From positions 100,334 through 164,333 of the forward strand of contig LNAC01000748.1 in the NCBI GenBank assembly GCA_002007465.1: a DNA stretch of 64,000 bases, read 5' to 3'. Every line of letters begins with the position of its first letter. Within the stretch, counting starts at the first letter, position 1. Origin of the DNA: Ailurus styani (taxonomy: Eukaryota > Chordata > Mammalia > Carnivora > Ailuridae). The notes beneath the pieces were generated by a model. That model was not told the DNA's origin, searched no databases, and was given only the letters and a program-made list of their open reading frames with translations. A program made the position numbers and the translations under genes. This document shows, piece by piece, positions 12,236-25,289 of the stretch.

Positions 12236-15129
12236 GGATTTGGTGAATTCTGGTGTGAGCATTCTAAGAGAGTGGCCACCGTGCTATGTGAAGAACTGAG
12301 GCAAAGTCATTGGCCCTGGTTGGGAGATGGAGGTGGGGCACGGCATGGTGGGGGCAGCAAGTCATTTTAGAGGAATGGGGACCCATCTTTCACAGAAGGT
12401 CCTTCCTCTTCTAGCCCACCTGGAGATCCCCTTTCTTGTGCTCACCCGACAGATCTTCTTACTTGTTTTGTCAAGGCAGATGGTGTTTTCTGAAGGAGAA
12501 GTTACCCATGTGACTTGCCCTGCTCCTCTCTTTCCTCCATGTTGAGTGTTGGAGGACCCTCTCCTCTGGTGAGTCGCTAGCCCTCCAGCAGGCCCTTGCT
12601 GAGTCCCACAGTTGCCTCCCACATGCACCTTCATCTGCATGTGTTCCCCTACCAACATGACTTTGACCTGCTGAGGCATTTCCTCAGACCCATGGATGGC
12701 TCTCCACTCCCTTGTAAGGAGGGACGATGATCTTCTTTAATATTTTATATTTTACAAGTTTGATTAGACTCTGGGGTGGAACAAGTATTCCTTTCTCAAT
12801 GTAAAGATTGCCAGGACATCACATTATAAGACATTATTCTATCAGTATCTCAGTGGTCAGTTAACACTTCAGCAGGAACTTCTGACAGTCAGGTGGGGGG
12901 ATGGAGAGGCAGACAAGAGAAGCTGTTGGCAGCCAAGGAGCCCAGAGAAAGGAGGGGTGAGGAAGGAGATGGGAGGATGGCGATGCCAAGCTTGGCCTAC
13001 TTTGCAGTTCTGTGGAGGACTGGCCTGGACTTGTCCCTCCAAATCCATCTGGTAGCGCCCTTGGTTCAAATGCCTCATGCTGTTAAAGGTGCCCTTTATC
13101 CTGCATTTTCTGATATAATTCTTATTTCATGTGATCTTACTGTTTGCAAAAGAGGCATTTCATTAAAGGTAGAATTCAAGAGGCCTACCCCCAAATGAGG
13201 GACATCCCACCCTGATGTGTAGCTCACATCCCTTCTCTTCTCTATACCTCTAGCTTCACTAGGATATGTATTGATTTTTCCCACCCCTACTGTCCTGCAA
13301 ACAGCCACCCCTTGGTCACCCCTTGGGCACAGTCTTTATTAAAGGGAACTTGTCCTCATGTGGAACTTTCCTCTCCACTTGTGGGATGCCTGGCCCTGTG
13401 AGGAAGGACACATCTGGAAGAAGGCAAGAGTGCCCCCGCCTCCCAGTGTGTGGGGCCTAGCCTAGCAGTGCCAGTCACCCCAGTCTAGAAATAGTACCTT
13501 AACAAAATGTCATTTAATTCTAATATCTTTTGGGGCTTGTCACAATGTTAGGAACACAAAACTTGCCAGATCATCTGGCTTGAAAGAAATAGTACCATAG
13601 ATATAAAGAATGTCCCCAAACTTTGAGCCCTTCTGCTGTTAAAGCGCCCCAGACTAGGCCTAGCCCCAGGACCCAGAGTTGTGGAAACATGCGTGTAGAG
13701 CCAGGACTACAAAGTTTCAACATCCAAGGTATAAGGGTGACCTCTCTGTGGGAAATGTACTCTTTCAAGAAAACTTAGTTCCTCTTGCTTCAAAAGCTGC
13801 TTGGAAAAATTCAGGCAATGATGAAAGCCAGCACCAACTTTAAACTTCAGCATGCCCCCAGCTTTTTCACATTTGTCACATCAGCGGAAGGCTTCCAGGC
13901 AAATTTTTTAGAAGAAGGGGATGGAGGGAAACTAACAACTTTGTTTTGGTCCTGTAATCTATAAATGCAAATAATGAATTGGGAGTTAATCTCTGGTGTG
14001 GGAAGAGTTGAGTGACACAGGCACTAAATGAAAAACCGACTCTACTAGTTTCTGTAGCCTGGACAAATGCATAATTTAGTCTCAGATAGCTGGACTAGCA
14101 AACTCACCGGGGGGGGGGGGGTGTCATGCCAGAATGCTGTTTACGCAAGGAATCTGAATTTCAAAGGACAGCCTTGCCCGCAGAGATACCACCCAGAACA
14201 ATGAGGGTTTAATTAAGGTTTGAACCCCGATTTGTTCACTAGGGGCTGAGAGGAAGCCTCCAGGTAAGATTTTATTTGGAAATAGATTATTGACCAATGG
14301 CAGGGGAAGGGGAACTTATTTGCATATATTACTATTCATGACCTCGGGACTAAAGGAATCAGAATGACAGCAGGCAGTATCTCTGTCAGCCTGCTGTTTC
14401 TGGAGGGAAACACAGTTGGTAGGTGGATAAATAGACATTTTTTTGTGTGCTGCCTTTTTCTTGTGGGCCTGATGTTCTATCTAACCCAAATGTGAGAAAT
14501 ACTTCTCTGAGGAAAAGGAAACACTTTGATGAGATTAATTAACCCGAATACCAAAGATCCATTTGTGGCACCCAGATGTGGAGCCCGTGGGCAGACCCTG
14601 CTCCAAGAGGAGCAGCTTGAGTTTCCAGGAAGGCAAAGAGGGGCCAAGGAAGGTCATGCAGGCTCTTCCACAGGAGCCGGGCACTCTGGGTTTACATTCG
14701 CCCAGGAAGGGAAGGAGTCTGGGGAATTCCCAGCACATCTCAGCCAGGGATAACACCAGGATTCCCAGCTCGTGGTGCTGAGCTGTGTCTGGCTGCTCAC
14801 ACAGGTGAAGGGGGTACCAGGGAGAGTTTTCTAGGGTGAGGCTTTTTGGAATTTATGGATTCGTGAAAGATGTCATCAAAGACAGAGGTAAGGGAGAGGT
14901 GCTCCTTGGTAGGATGGGGTGAATGCCTTTCTTCAGGGACTTCAGTGTCTCGTCTTTGCATTTCTTTCTCATTCTGATGACACGGTCTTCCCAAATGTCC
15001 CACCCCCTCCTTCACCCAAACATAACAAAATTTTCTTCTAAATTTGCTCTCAGGAAAGCCTCTAATACCAGTAATTCAAACTTTGGGACGATTTCATTTA
15101 GATACTACCATCCCCCCCAGCCTTTTTTT
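12236..15129. other. No gene seen; unique sequence
   Basis: About 2.9 kb without a recognised repeat or exon. A run of 13 G lies at 14109-14121. At 14200-14340 are TAATTAA, GACCAATGG (CCAAT-type) and ATTTGCAT (octamer) elements in unique DNA, which could mark a regulatory element but could also be chance. Open frames here are short and unremarkable. Confidence 0.45.
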
Positions 15130-15740
15130 TTTTTTTACATATGGATGTCCAGTTTTCCTGAATTATTGTTAAAAAGTCTATCCTTTCTCCATTGATCTGC
15201 CCTTGCTCCTTTGTCAAAAATTAATTGACTGTATTTGTGACATCTATTTTGTGGGTCTCAATTTTGTTCCACTGCTCAGTCTGTCCATTCTTTCACCAAT
15301 GTCATGCTGTCTTTTTTTTTTAACTGTAAAAAAAAAAACCAGTAAACTGTCATGCTGTCTTGATTACTGTAGTTGTACAGTTTGAAGTCAGGTAGCGTTA
15401 GTCCTCTGACTTTCTTTCATTTTTAATATTGTGTTGGCTATTCTGGGTGTTTTGCCTCTCCATATTAACTTTGGACTCATGTTCTCAACATCCACAAAAT
15501 AACTGGCTGGAATTCTGAGAGTGATTTTATTAAATTTATAGATCACATTAGGAAGATCTGACATCTTAACAATATTGAGTCTTCTTATCCATGAACATGG
15601 ATATCTTTCCATGCATTTTGATCTTTTTAAAATTTCTTTCACCAGAGATTTGTAGTTTTCCTCATACAGATCCTATAAATATTTTATCAGATTTAGGCCT
15701 ATTTCATTTTTAGTTACGTTAATATAAATGGCAATGTGTT
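15130..15740 (-). mobile_element. Old LINE-1 ORF2 fragment
   Basis: Minus-strand L1 ORF2 C-terminal half. Recognisable strings include TGTCTTGATTACTGTAGTTG, TGTGTTGGCTATTCTGGGTG and TCTTCTTATCCATGAACATG. The same ORF2 segment occurs again at 17060-17600, so this is a separate copy lying in the same orientation next to the following L1. Confidence 0.88.
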
Positions 15741-15744
15741 CTTT

Positions 15745-17825
15745 TCATAAAACTATTTTTTAGAACAGTTTTAGATTCACAGTAAAATTGAGAGGAAGGT
15801 GCAGAGATTTCCTATATACCTCTTGCCCTTACAGATACATCACCTCTCCCATTATCAACATTCTTTACTAGAATGCTATATTTGTTACAGTTGATGAACC
15901 TACATTAACACACTATGATTACCCAATGTCCATAGTTTATATTGTAGTTCACTCTCCGTGTTGTACATGTTATGGATTTGCACAAATGTATAATGATATA
16001 TATCCATCATTATGCTATCATACAGAGTATTTCTACTGCTCTAAAAATCCTCGGTGTTCCACCTATTTATCCCTTCTCCCCACTACCCCTCATGAGCCCC
16101 TGGCAACCATCGATCTTTTCACTGTTTCCAGAATGTCATAGAGTTAGAGTTATGCAGCATGTAGCCCTTTTAGATTGGCTTCGTTCACTACCTAATATAC
16201 ACTTCAGGGACCTTCATGTCTTTTTGCAGTTTCACAGCTCATAGTGCTCAATAATATTTCATTGACTGGATGTAGCACAGTCTATTTATTCATTTTCCTA
16301 CTAAAGGACATCTTGGTTGCTCCCAAGTTTTGGCAATTATGAACAAAGCTGTTCTAAACATCCTTGTTAGGTTTTTATGTGGACATAAGTTTTCAGCTTT
16401 TTTTTTGGTAAATACCAAGGAGTGCCATTGCTGGTCATATGGTAGCATTTTGTTTAATTTTGTAAGAAACTGCCAAATTACCTTCCAAGGTAATGAATCA
16501 GAATTCCTGTTACTCCACAACCTCACCAGAATTTGGTGTTGTCAATGTTTTGGACTTTGGCCATTCTAATTTCAGTGTGTAGTGGTATCTTATTGCTTTT
16601 TTATTTTTTATTTCCTTGATGGCATATGATGTTTGCATATTTTTATTTGCCAACTGTATATCTTCTTTGATGAGACATCTGTTAAGGTTTTCTGCCCAAT
16701 TTTTGTTTGTTTACTTATTGTTGAATTTGAAGAGTTCTTTGTATATTTGGAAAGCAGTACTTTATCATGTGTGTCTTTTGCAAACATTTTCTGTTAGTCT
16801 GTGGTTTGCCTTTTTGTTCTCTACATTTTCTCTTTAATTTTAGCAAAATCTAGCTTATCACATTTTCCTTTCATGGATCATGTCTCCAGTATTGTATCTA
16901 AAAAGTCATTGCTATACCCAAGGTCATCTAGGTTTTCACCTATTTTATGTTCTAGGAGTTTTATAGTTTTGAAATTTACATTTAGGTATGGGATTTTGAG
17001 TTAACATTTTGTAAAGAGACTGTAAAGGTCTGTGTCTAGATTTTTTTTTTTTTGCCTGTGAATTTTCAGTTGTTCCAGCACCATTTGCAGAAAAGATTAT
17101 CTTTGCTCTATTCTACTGCCTTTGCACTTTTGTCAAAGGTCAGTTGACTATTTATGTGGGTTTCTTTCTGAGCTCTTTATTCTGTTCCATTGATCTATTT
17201 GCCTATTCTTTCACCAATTACACATTATCTTGATTACTGTAGCTTTATAGTAAGTCTTAAAGTCAGGTGGTGTCCTTCCTCCAACTTTGTTCTCCTTCAA
17301 TGTTGTGTTGGCTATTCTGGGTCTGTTTCTTCTCCATATAAACTTTAGGGTCAGTTCCTCAATATCCACAAAGTAATTTGTTAGGATTTTGATTGGGATT
17401 TTTGCATTGAATCTATAGATCAAGTTGGGAAGAACTGATATCTTCACAGTATTGTCTTTCTATCCATGAACATGGGATATCTCTTTATTTGTGGGATATC
17501 TCTGCATTTATGGGATATCTCTCCATTTATTTCTACTTTGAAATTGTTCATCAGAGTTTTGTAGTTTCCCTCATATAGATCTTATACATGTTTTGTTAGA
17601 TTTATATAGAAGTATTTTATTTTGGAGGATGTTAATGTAAATGACACTGGGTTTTAAATTTCAAATTCTACTTGTTTGCTACTGGTATATAGGAAAGCAA
17701 TTGACTTTTGTATGTTAACCTTGTATCCTACAATATCACTATGATATTTTACTAGTACCAGAGGGTTTTTTGGCAATTCTTTCAGATATTCTATTTAGAT
17801 AATCATGTCAACTGCGTAAAAAGTC
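15745..17825 (-). mobile_element. Old LINE-1, 3'UTR and ORF2 C-terminal half
   Basis: The minus-strand element starts with its 3'UTR (TTTAGAACAGTTTTAGATTC) and proceeds through the ORF2 C-terminus to the reverse-transcriptase region near 17800. It is eroded by stops and frameshifts. A tandem GGGATATCTCT-type triplication is visible at 17472-17525. Its right edge joins directly to an L1-like ORF1 segment. Confidence 0.88.
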
Positions 17826-19460
17826 TAAGAAGTTTGATGTAATTCTTATCTTTGTTCCTTTATAGGTAAAATGTCTCCCCTTACCCCTGGCTTCTTTCAA
17901 GATTTTCTCTTTGTCTTTGTTTCTCTACATTCTGAATATGCTATGCCTAGGAATATATTTTTTGGTATTTATCTTGATTGGTGTTTTCTGCCCTTTGCAT
18001 CCATAGTTTGGTTTCTGAAATTAATTTTTGAAAATTCTCCACCTTTGTTATTTCAAATATTTCTTCTGCTCATTCTTTTTCTTCTCCTTCTGGTATTCTC
18101 ATTATGTGTATGTTAACACATAATTATAATTTGCAATTGTCCCACAGTTATTGCATATTATGTTCTTTTTGATTTAATTATTTTTTTCTCTCTGCATTTC
18201 AGTTTTGGAAATTTTTATTGACATAGCTTAAAGCTCACTGATTCTTTCCTTTGCTGTGTCCAGTGTACAAATGAGCCAATCAAAGGCATTCTTCATTTCC
18301 ATGACTGTGTTTTTGATTTCTAGCATTTACTATCAGGTTTATTTCTCTTTGTTTACATTAACCATCTGTTCTTGCATGTTGTCCACTTTTTTCCATCACA
18401 GCTTATGGCATATTATTCTGTTATTTTAAATTGTGATAATTCAAAAATCAGTGTCATATCTAAATCTGGTTCTGATGCTTGCTTTGTCTCTTAGACTTAA
18501 AAAAAAATCCGTTAGCATGGTTGTAATCTTACTTTAAAAACCAGACCTGAGGTATTGGCAATAGAACCTGAGGCAAAAAGGTCTTTAATGTAAAATTTTA
18601 TGTTTATCTGGCTAGGAGTTATTTTGTGTTTAATGTAGTATACCTGTAGTTACCAAGTCTTCAATTTCCTCTAGTGTTGTTGTTTTGCATTTCTTTCTGT
18701 TGTCTTAGAGTTTTCCTAGAGACTCCTTCTTAAATAGACTTTTAGTTCTTCCAGCTATAATTTCCTGTTAATATATAGGAGCCTGTCAGTTTGGTGGTAA
18801 GGTGTCGTGGGTCCTATGATTAGGACTCAGTCTTTCAGTGAGGCTGTGTCTCTGGGCTGTGGCCTTGACAAGTGCTTTTCAGCTTTTTATTCTGTCTGAG
18901 GTGAGACAGGAAGGCTAGAGGGGCTAGAGTTGGATATTTCCTTTCCCCAATATTTGTTAAGTCTCTAGTAAAATAGTTTCCTTTGAGGGAAGTCTTTTGT
19001 TAAAAAGAGATCTGTCCAGGCATATTTAGCAATGGTTAGTTTTCCTCTTCTGTGAGAACCCGGTGAGGCTTTTAGAGGTAAAATTCATGAAACTGTGGAC
19101 ACCATCACCTCCCCTCCAACCCTGGGCCACCAAAAGCTCCCAGGAGTTTTTGGATCTCAAGCTAGTCCACACTCAATCTCAAGCAATTAGTCAATTACCA
19201 TTTAAGTTTTTCTGTCCATTAGTTACTTGCTCCAGTGTCTTCAGCTTCCAGTAAGCTATAATTCTCTGTATTCAAGCTATGATCTGTATTTATGTATCTC
19301 TCCAGTTTGAGGGCAGTGGTTTGCTCTGTGATCCCAATTCTTCTCTGATAGGTTTCAGAAGAATTGTGGATTTTCAGTTTGCTCAACTTTTTCTTATTGT
19401 TGGGTGGGAGTGATGACTTCTAAACTCTTTCCATGTTGGAGCAGAAACCAGACATCTAGT
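17826..19460 (-). mobile_element. L1/HAL1-type ORF1 and 5' leader, decayed
   Basis: Read on the minus strand, 17830-17930 encodes KDKEKILKEARGK and then FTYKGTKIRITSNF, the C-terminal domain of an L1-family ORF1p. At 18190-18320 it encodes a coiled-coil piece ending DTAKERISEL-like. Stops and frameshifts break it. The remainder to 19460 is the leader upstream of ORF1. HAL1 ('half-L1', with ORF1 only) has this architecture, and an L1 with ORF1 fused to ORF2 by deletion is the alternative. Confidence 0.75.
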
Positions 19461-19499
19461 TAACTTTTATATAAGACATGAGATTAGGTGACTGTTCAT

Positions 19500-19605
19500 T
19501 TTGTTGCTTATGGATGTTCAATTTTTAAGTACCATGTGTTGAAACACAACCCTCTCTCCACTGAATTGCTTTTGCATCTTTTAAAAAACTCAAATAGCCA
19601 TCTGA
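19500..19605 (-). mobile_element. Short L1 ORF2 fragment
   Basis: TTATGGATGTTCAATTTTTAA, GTTGAAACACAACCCTCTCT and CCACTGAATTGCTTTTGCAT follow the order of the L1 ORF2 segment seen at 17060-17130, with strong divergence. Confidence 0.6.
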
Positions 19606-19896
19606 GGATGCCTACATGACCACTCCCCAATAAAATTCTGGGGTACTGAGTCTCTAATGAACTTCTTTGGTAGGCAACATTTCAAATCAATAATATATTA
19701 ATATATTGATTTGCAAATTTGAGATTCAGGTCAGAAAGATGAAGTCAACAAGATCCAGCATAAGATGAATGAGATCAACCACATGGAGTAACAGATTTTG
19801 CTGGGAACACTAGGGAGCTGTCCACATTTCCATAAGGGAGGACAGAGTGCATCCTAAATGTAAGTGCAAAACACAACTCAATCAAGGTGGTCGTGA

Positions 19897-20303
19897 TGAC
19901 TAATTTTATGTGCCAGCTTGGTTGGCCACAGTACCTAGGTTTTGGTCAAACATCAGGCTAAATGTTGCCATAACGACAGTATTTTTTTAGATGAGATTAA
20001 CATTTAAATCAGCAGGTTTGAGTAAAGTGGATTACCTTTTAAAATGTGGATAGGCCTCTCCATTCACTTAAAGGCCTAAAGAGAAAAAAAACAGACTTTC
20101 CCTGAGGAAGAGGGAATTCTGCCTCCAGATGCCTTCAGACTTGAGCTACATGTCAACTCTTCCTTGGGCCTACAGCTTGCTGCCTGCTCTGCAAATTTCA
20201 GACTTGCCAGCCCCCACAATTACATGAGCCAATTCCTTAAAATAAATCAATCTATCTATATATCCTATTGGTTGTTTCCCTAGAGAATCCTGATTAACAT
20301 GGA
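19897..20303 (+). repeat. LTR-like interspersed repeat
   Basis: It starts TGATGACTAATTTTATGTGC and passes through AGATGAGATTAACATTTAAA, a CCAATTCCTTAAAATAAATC polyadenylation-type region, and ends CTAGAGAATCCTGATTAACA. It is the same family as the opposite-strand copy at 9213-9612. The family name is uncertain; the AATAAA near the 3' end favours a solo LTR. Confidence 0.65.
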
Positions 20304-21574
20304 GATGAGGGTGTAGCCTTAAGAAAACATGCCTGGAATGCAGAGACTGAAAGAGAACTGACTGTTGCAATTCAAGTGTGTGGTCACAGCCTAACATTCT
20401 ATTGTGTCATCCAACGCAAAGGGTGGGGTCTTCTGGGCACAAACGCTGAAGGGAGCCAAAGAATGTGTCTGTGTGTCTCTGCCTGGGGGAAGAAGGCTGG
20501 TTCTAGTACCTCTCCAGGATAATATTTCTCTCATGATGACTGGTAAGCTACCAGTGTACCTGGTGTAAATGGAAACATTACTGGAAATCCTCCCACACTT
20601 TGCTGATTCATCCAGTGACATTTAAACTTCAACTTGGTTTCCTGAGAGTACTTGCCAGTGGTAAATGCTATGCCTTGAGATATTACTTTTAGACTCAGTT
20701 AGCAAATTGGTAATCTTATTAATTACCTAGCCCTTTTGACTTTGTTTAGCAAAGTGTCTTCTTATATCAGATTCCCCAGAGTAAATCTTTGGAGGTAGAT
20801 TTGTGTGCAACCCATTTTCAAGGAAGAGTCCCCAGGGAGAGGAGTAAGGAAGTAGGGGCAGCAAAACCAGGAAGGGAAGGAAGCCAGAAAGGATGCACTT
20901 TCAGGCAAAGTCTACTCAGTGCAGCTTTATAGCCCAATCCTCTAGGGAACCCTGGAATGTAGGTTACACCTCACAGTCTCCCAACCCACAGCAAGATTGC
21001 TGAGCCTTGTGTAGCCTTCATTCAGTGGTGAGAAGTGCCTGGGGGTTCTTTGGTACTTCTAGCTCTCTGTGTGCTGTAGGGTGGAACAAAGGAATCTGAG
21101 GTCAGTCCCTTGTCAAGAAGAACTGTAGGTATTGGCTGTTGAAGCAAAACACACTCAAGTGGGGTGGGGGTGCCCTCCAAAATGGATCCAGTGAGATCAG
21201 ACAGTGCACTGACATGCTCTACAAACTCATTCTCCAGAATTGACTTGCCAGGTTCTACATGTGACCTTGCAATGACCCCTGTGAGTTCTCCCTTGCAAAC
21301 CTGAGGAGATAGGATCTTTTGGAGTAGACATAATATCTGCCCTTCTTCCCTTTCCCATCCATGCTACATTGTCCTGAGGAATTACCGTCATTCTGGAAAA
21401 TACTGACAGAAACAGAATCATCAACTTCTTACATATATGGAAAATGATAGCAGGCAGAGCATTAATTTACTTGACATTATTTTGGGGGGCATTAACCAGG
21501 TACGTGAGCACCCTGGCCATAGTGGGGAAGAAGATAGACACAGTTCCTGACTTTTTGGAGCTAACAATCTAGAG
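20304..21574. other. No gene seen; unassigned sequence
   Basis: No exon or clear repeat is recognised. Short minus-strand open frames at 20391-20621 and 21227-21424 have no recognisable domain. Confidence 0.45.
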
Positions 21575-21745
21575 CTCTGTGGTCCAATGCTCTGTTATGA
21601 ACCACACGTGGCTACTTAAATCTAAACCAATTAAAAGTAGATAAAATGTAAAAACCAGTGCCTCAGTCATACCAGCCACATTGCAAGTACTCAATAGCCA
21701 CATAAAGCTGATGGCTGCTCTATTAGACAGTGCAGACATAGACCA
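21575..21745. repeat. Mammalian MER-type DNA transposon fossil (family not assigned)
   Basis: ACACGTGGCTACTTAAATCTAA, CAATTAAAAGTAGATAAAAT, GCAAGTACTCAATAGCCACA and TATTAGACAGTGCAGA form an order I recognise from common short DNA-transposon fossils. The ends TGGTCCAATGCTC and TATTAGACAGTGC are roughly inverted. The exact subfamily is not assigned. Confidence 0.55.
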
Positions 21746-22344
21746 GCACTGATCAATGGCCATAAGCATCAGGGATGCCCCTTATTCTCATATGTCCTTT
21801 GAAGTCTCAGTGAAGATGTTCACACCCATAATTACACCCAGCCTGATGATATCCCCGGGGGTGATTTGGAAGGGCTTACTATTTCCACATAATGGATTCA
21901 CTCAATAGAGACTAGAACTGAAGTCCAGCATGTGACACTCACAATGAGTAGTTGGCAGTGGTAGAGGCAGGTCTCACCCACAGGTATGCTGATTCCAGGC
22001 AGAGAACTGCCTGGCTGCAGCAGCGTGTCATGGAAATAACAAATTCTCTACAAAGCAGGATTCCCTTAGGCACTGCAGCCTTAAGGGTGGACAACACGAC
22101 ATCAGGCACTCCTATAAAGAATCATGTCTAGGGGGCACTTATACCTGAAAATATTATACTGTCTCCAGCAAAGTGTAGTATATCTTTTTCTTTCTGTCCT
22201 CATATTTTCTGCATTTTCCTTTTATTGGAAAGTTAAGCCCAGGGTTTAAGTCCAAGTTTACCAGGGTTAAGTTGAGAAACCAACATGTTGATGTATAATA
22301 ATAATAACAACAACATGTTTGCCTAATAGCAAACATGTGTGGAG
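21746..22344. other. No gene seen; unique sequence
   Basis: No repeat family or exon is recognised. A short TAATAATAATAACAACAAC simple repeat lies near 22297-22315. Confidence 0.45.
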
Positions 22345-22560
22345 TATTCACTAGTCCCCAGACACTGCTCCAAGCATTTTACATATTCTGATTCAATTCA
22401 CCTGTGCAGCACCCCTGTGATGCAGATACTATAATTACCCCCAATACACAGAAGAAGAAAATAAAGCCTAGAGAGGGTAAGCAACTTGCTTAACATCCCA
22501 TAGACGGCAAGCAGTAGACACACTATTTGAACCCAGGCCACCTGCTCAAACATACAAACC
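22345..22560 (-). repeat. MIR SINE fossil
   Basis: Minus-strand MIR: CTGCTCCAAGCATTTTACAT, GAAAATAAAGCCTAGAGAGG, TAAGCAACTTGCTTAACATC, TTTGAACCCAGGCCACC. Confidence 0.85.
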
Positions 22561-23399
22561 ACTGGGCATGCTGCCCCATGAGGGCACATTTATATTTGTA
22601 GTGGTCTCACATTGTTCATTACAAATACAGTGTGTGTTTTGAGCCCTAACATACAATTGTTTCCAGAGGCGAAGGGTCATAATGACTCACTAGACTGATG
22701 TATTTTCCAAAGCCTTTTGAAAAATGTCCTTTATATAATAGACTTCTACAATTTGTGTATTCTTTTTAGTTCTCATAAGTGTCCATAAATAGTCCATGGT
22801 GCCTAAATGAATAGAAATCAGTTTTTATGTTTCTAGAGCTTCTATTGTCAACATCGACCCCTTCTCACAGTATCAGCCAGGACTCATGGTAGAAAGAGGA
22901 AACCTCTAGCTAGCTTAAGCAGAAATGTATTTGGTACCAGGACTTAGATGTTTAGATGGCTGTTAGGGATCTATGTGGAAGTCCCAATAACTCTTGGCCC
23001 CCATATTCATATTTGTAGCTTCTGCTGTGAGTGGGAGTTTTGCCACTGGGACAGCAGAAGGTGAAGGATCAAAATGTTGGCCCCTGCAGCAACCAGGAAA
23101 ACTGAAGGGAGCTTCCCAAACAGGTTGCTGGTAACAAGATCTGCCAAGATCCGTATCCCAGATGGTGCTTCATACCTGATTCTCTTCCTACTCTTCTCAG
23201 TTTCCAATTCAAGTCTGGCCTGAATGCATCAAACTGACAAATCCTAGTGGCAATTCAATAATGGGAAATGCAACTTTTATCTCTCTGGCCTTTGCAGCAT
23301 GGGTTGGCACACCTCCAGGAAGCCAGAATGGATGCTGAGAGAGCTGATCTGTGGTACCCATTGTAGTCCTTCTGTTGGGCAACTCAGCATTCACATACA
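22561..23399. other. No gene seen; possibly ERV 3' flank
   Basis: Unassigned sequence. If the retroviral block to the right is complete on this side, its 3' end or LTR would lie about here, but I cannot identify LTR borders. Confidence 0.35.
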
Positions 23400-23989
23400 T
23401 CATTCCTTTTGTGGTGAACTTCTTACTGACAAGAGTAGTAACATGCTTCCCTCACATAATGAGATGATTCATGTAGAAATGTGCTCATCCTTTCCTCAAA
23501 AGAAGAGACCCCAACTCTTCTCTTGACAGCCTTTGGCATCTGGCAATGTTCTCTCCTTCTCTGATTTAATTCCAATCCTATTTTAATTTCACAAAACCCA
23601 AATATCAAAATACATGTTAACAACTGACAATATACTCTGCGTAAAATAATAGAGGAAAGAGCGAAGGGAAAAGGAAAGTTGGTTAGTAGGCACATAGTTG
23701 GTTAGTTCATACCTATCAGAGAAACAAATAAAACCTACATGAATAGTTATTATAACATTTATCTTTACAGTGGACCAGAAGGCCACAGTTGGTATGTATA
23801 AATTCTTCTACTGCCCATTCAACATTTTTTGGCCTTCAGTTTATTGGGATTCTTTACCTGTAGATTTATGGAAACCTTTCTGTGTGAGGGGTCTGAGATC
23901 TGGTAGATTTTTGCAAATGGTCTTTAAGAGTAGTAGTGAGGTTTGCTGTCCCACTTACAGTATTCTGGCTCTATTGATCAATGGTTCAA

Positions 23990-24561
23990 GACACATCCTA
24001 CCTCCCTTGGGGCAGCAATGCATCTCACAAGAGTGTTGTCTCTCACCCGATGCTGTGAGTCTTCCATAGACCATTCTACATTCTTTAAGACTGGCTACTT
24101 CTGGGTGCTGAGCAACAGAGTAAGACCAGTGAATTCCTTGGGAAAATCCACAGGCTCTCTTCTTTTGGTGTGAACTGTAGTTTCTTGGTCAAAAGCAAAG
24201 TTGAGTGGAATACCAGGTGAAACATAATTCAATAAGCCCACTTTTGATGTCTTTGGAATAAGTAAAGTAAGGTTGGAAAAGCAAGTTCATATTTTGAAAG
24301 TATCTATTTTCATGAGGAAGAAACATTCCTCCATCATGAAAGGGGTCTAATATTATCAACTTGTTGCCAGGTGACTGGCTGCTCTTCCCATGGGTGACTG
24401 GAGAAAGGCTGAATAAGACCCACAGAATGGGTCATGCTACCTACCTCTTCAACCAAAAGAAGGGTCTTTTGGTGAATATCATGTGAGACAAGAGCCTCCA
24501 TGCTCTGGGACCCTTCTGAGAGTTCCATCTGCAAGTATTTGTCCCCAAAATCCTTTGTCAA
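23990..24561 (-). pseudogene. ERV-L-type pol: integrase remnant
   Basis: On the minus strand, QPVTWQQVDNIRPL (about 24340-24390) precedes the integrase core, and GIHWSYSVAQHPEVASL (about 24080-24140) matches the core region before the catalytic glutamate. Between and after these are stops and frameshifts. Position and order fit with the reverse-transcriptase remnant upstream. Confidence 0.72.
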
Positions 24562-25289
24562 TTTTTCTCTTATGTTGACATTTAGGTACTACTTACAAAC
24601 TAGTGTAGATCTGTATATCTAGCCACTTTTCCTTTCAGGCAAAGTGGAAATCAAATGCACCGTTCAACATTCTGCCCTTGAGACAACTTCTTTTCCCCAC
24701 TGTGCTTCAGGGCCATCTCTAACTGGGGATATAATGCTCTGACCAGAATCCACACTTCATGCAGAAGTAGCTGCAGACTAAGCTTGAGTTTTCCTCCTCA
24801 GTCATCTGGTCCTATGTTATATCACATGAGACCATAGGTGTAGGTTGAAAGAGGGGGGAGGATACTGCAGGACCAGATGTCATGGGATAAGATACCATTT
24901 GTGAATGCAAATTACTTATACTTTCAGGACTAGCTCGGGTTCGATTTGGATATTTCACTGTTACTGATGACAAAGCACTTTTGGATATGACTGACTGGTG
25001 GATTCATAGGTCAAAGCAAGTTCATGATGTGCAGCTGAACTTCCATGTGCATTCAGACTCTAAAAGGTACTAGCAGGATGCCAAAAGCTGCTTCTCAAAA
25101 GGACAAAGGTGAATTTATTCTAAACCCAAGGGACCTGTGATACTTTCCTCCACCGGGTCTTGCTATAGGCTTGATGCAGCAGTGTTCTATTCCAGACATT
25201 CTGAGATACTATATCATAAGCCCCAAGTGACAAAGTTGTTTGTACTGTGGTATTAACCAGCTGGAAAAAATTGCTCTTCCTCACTTGAA

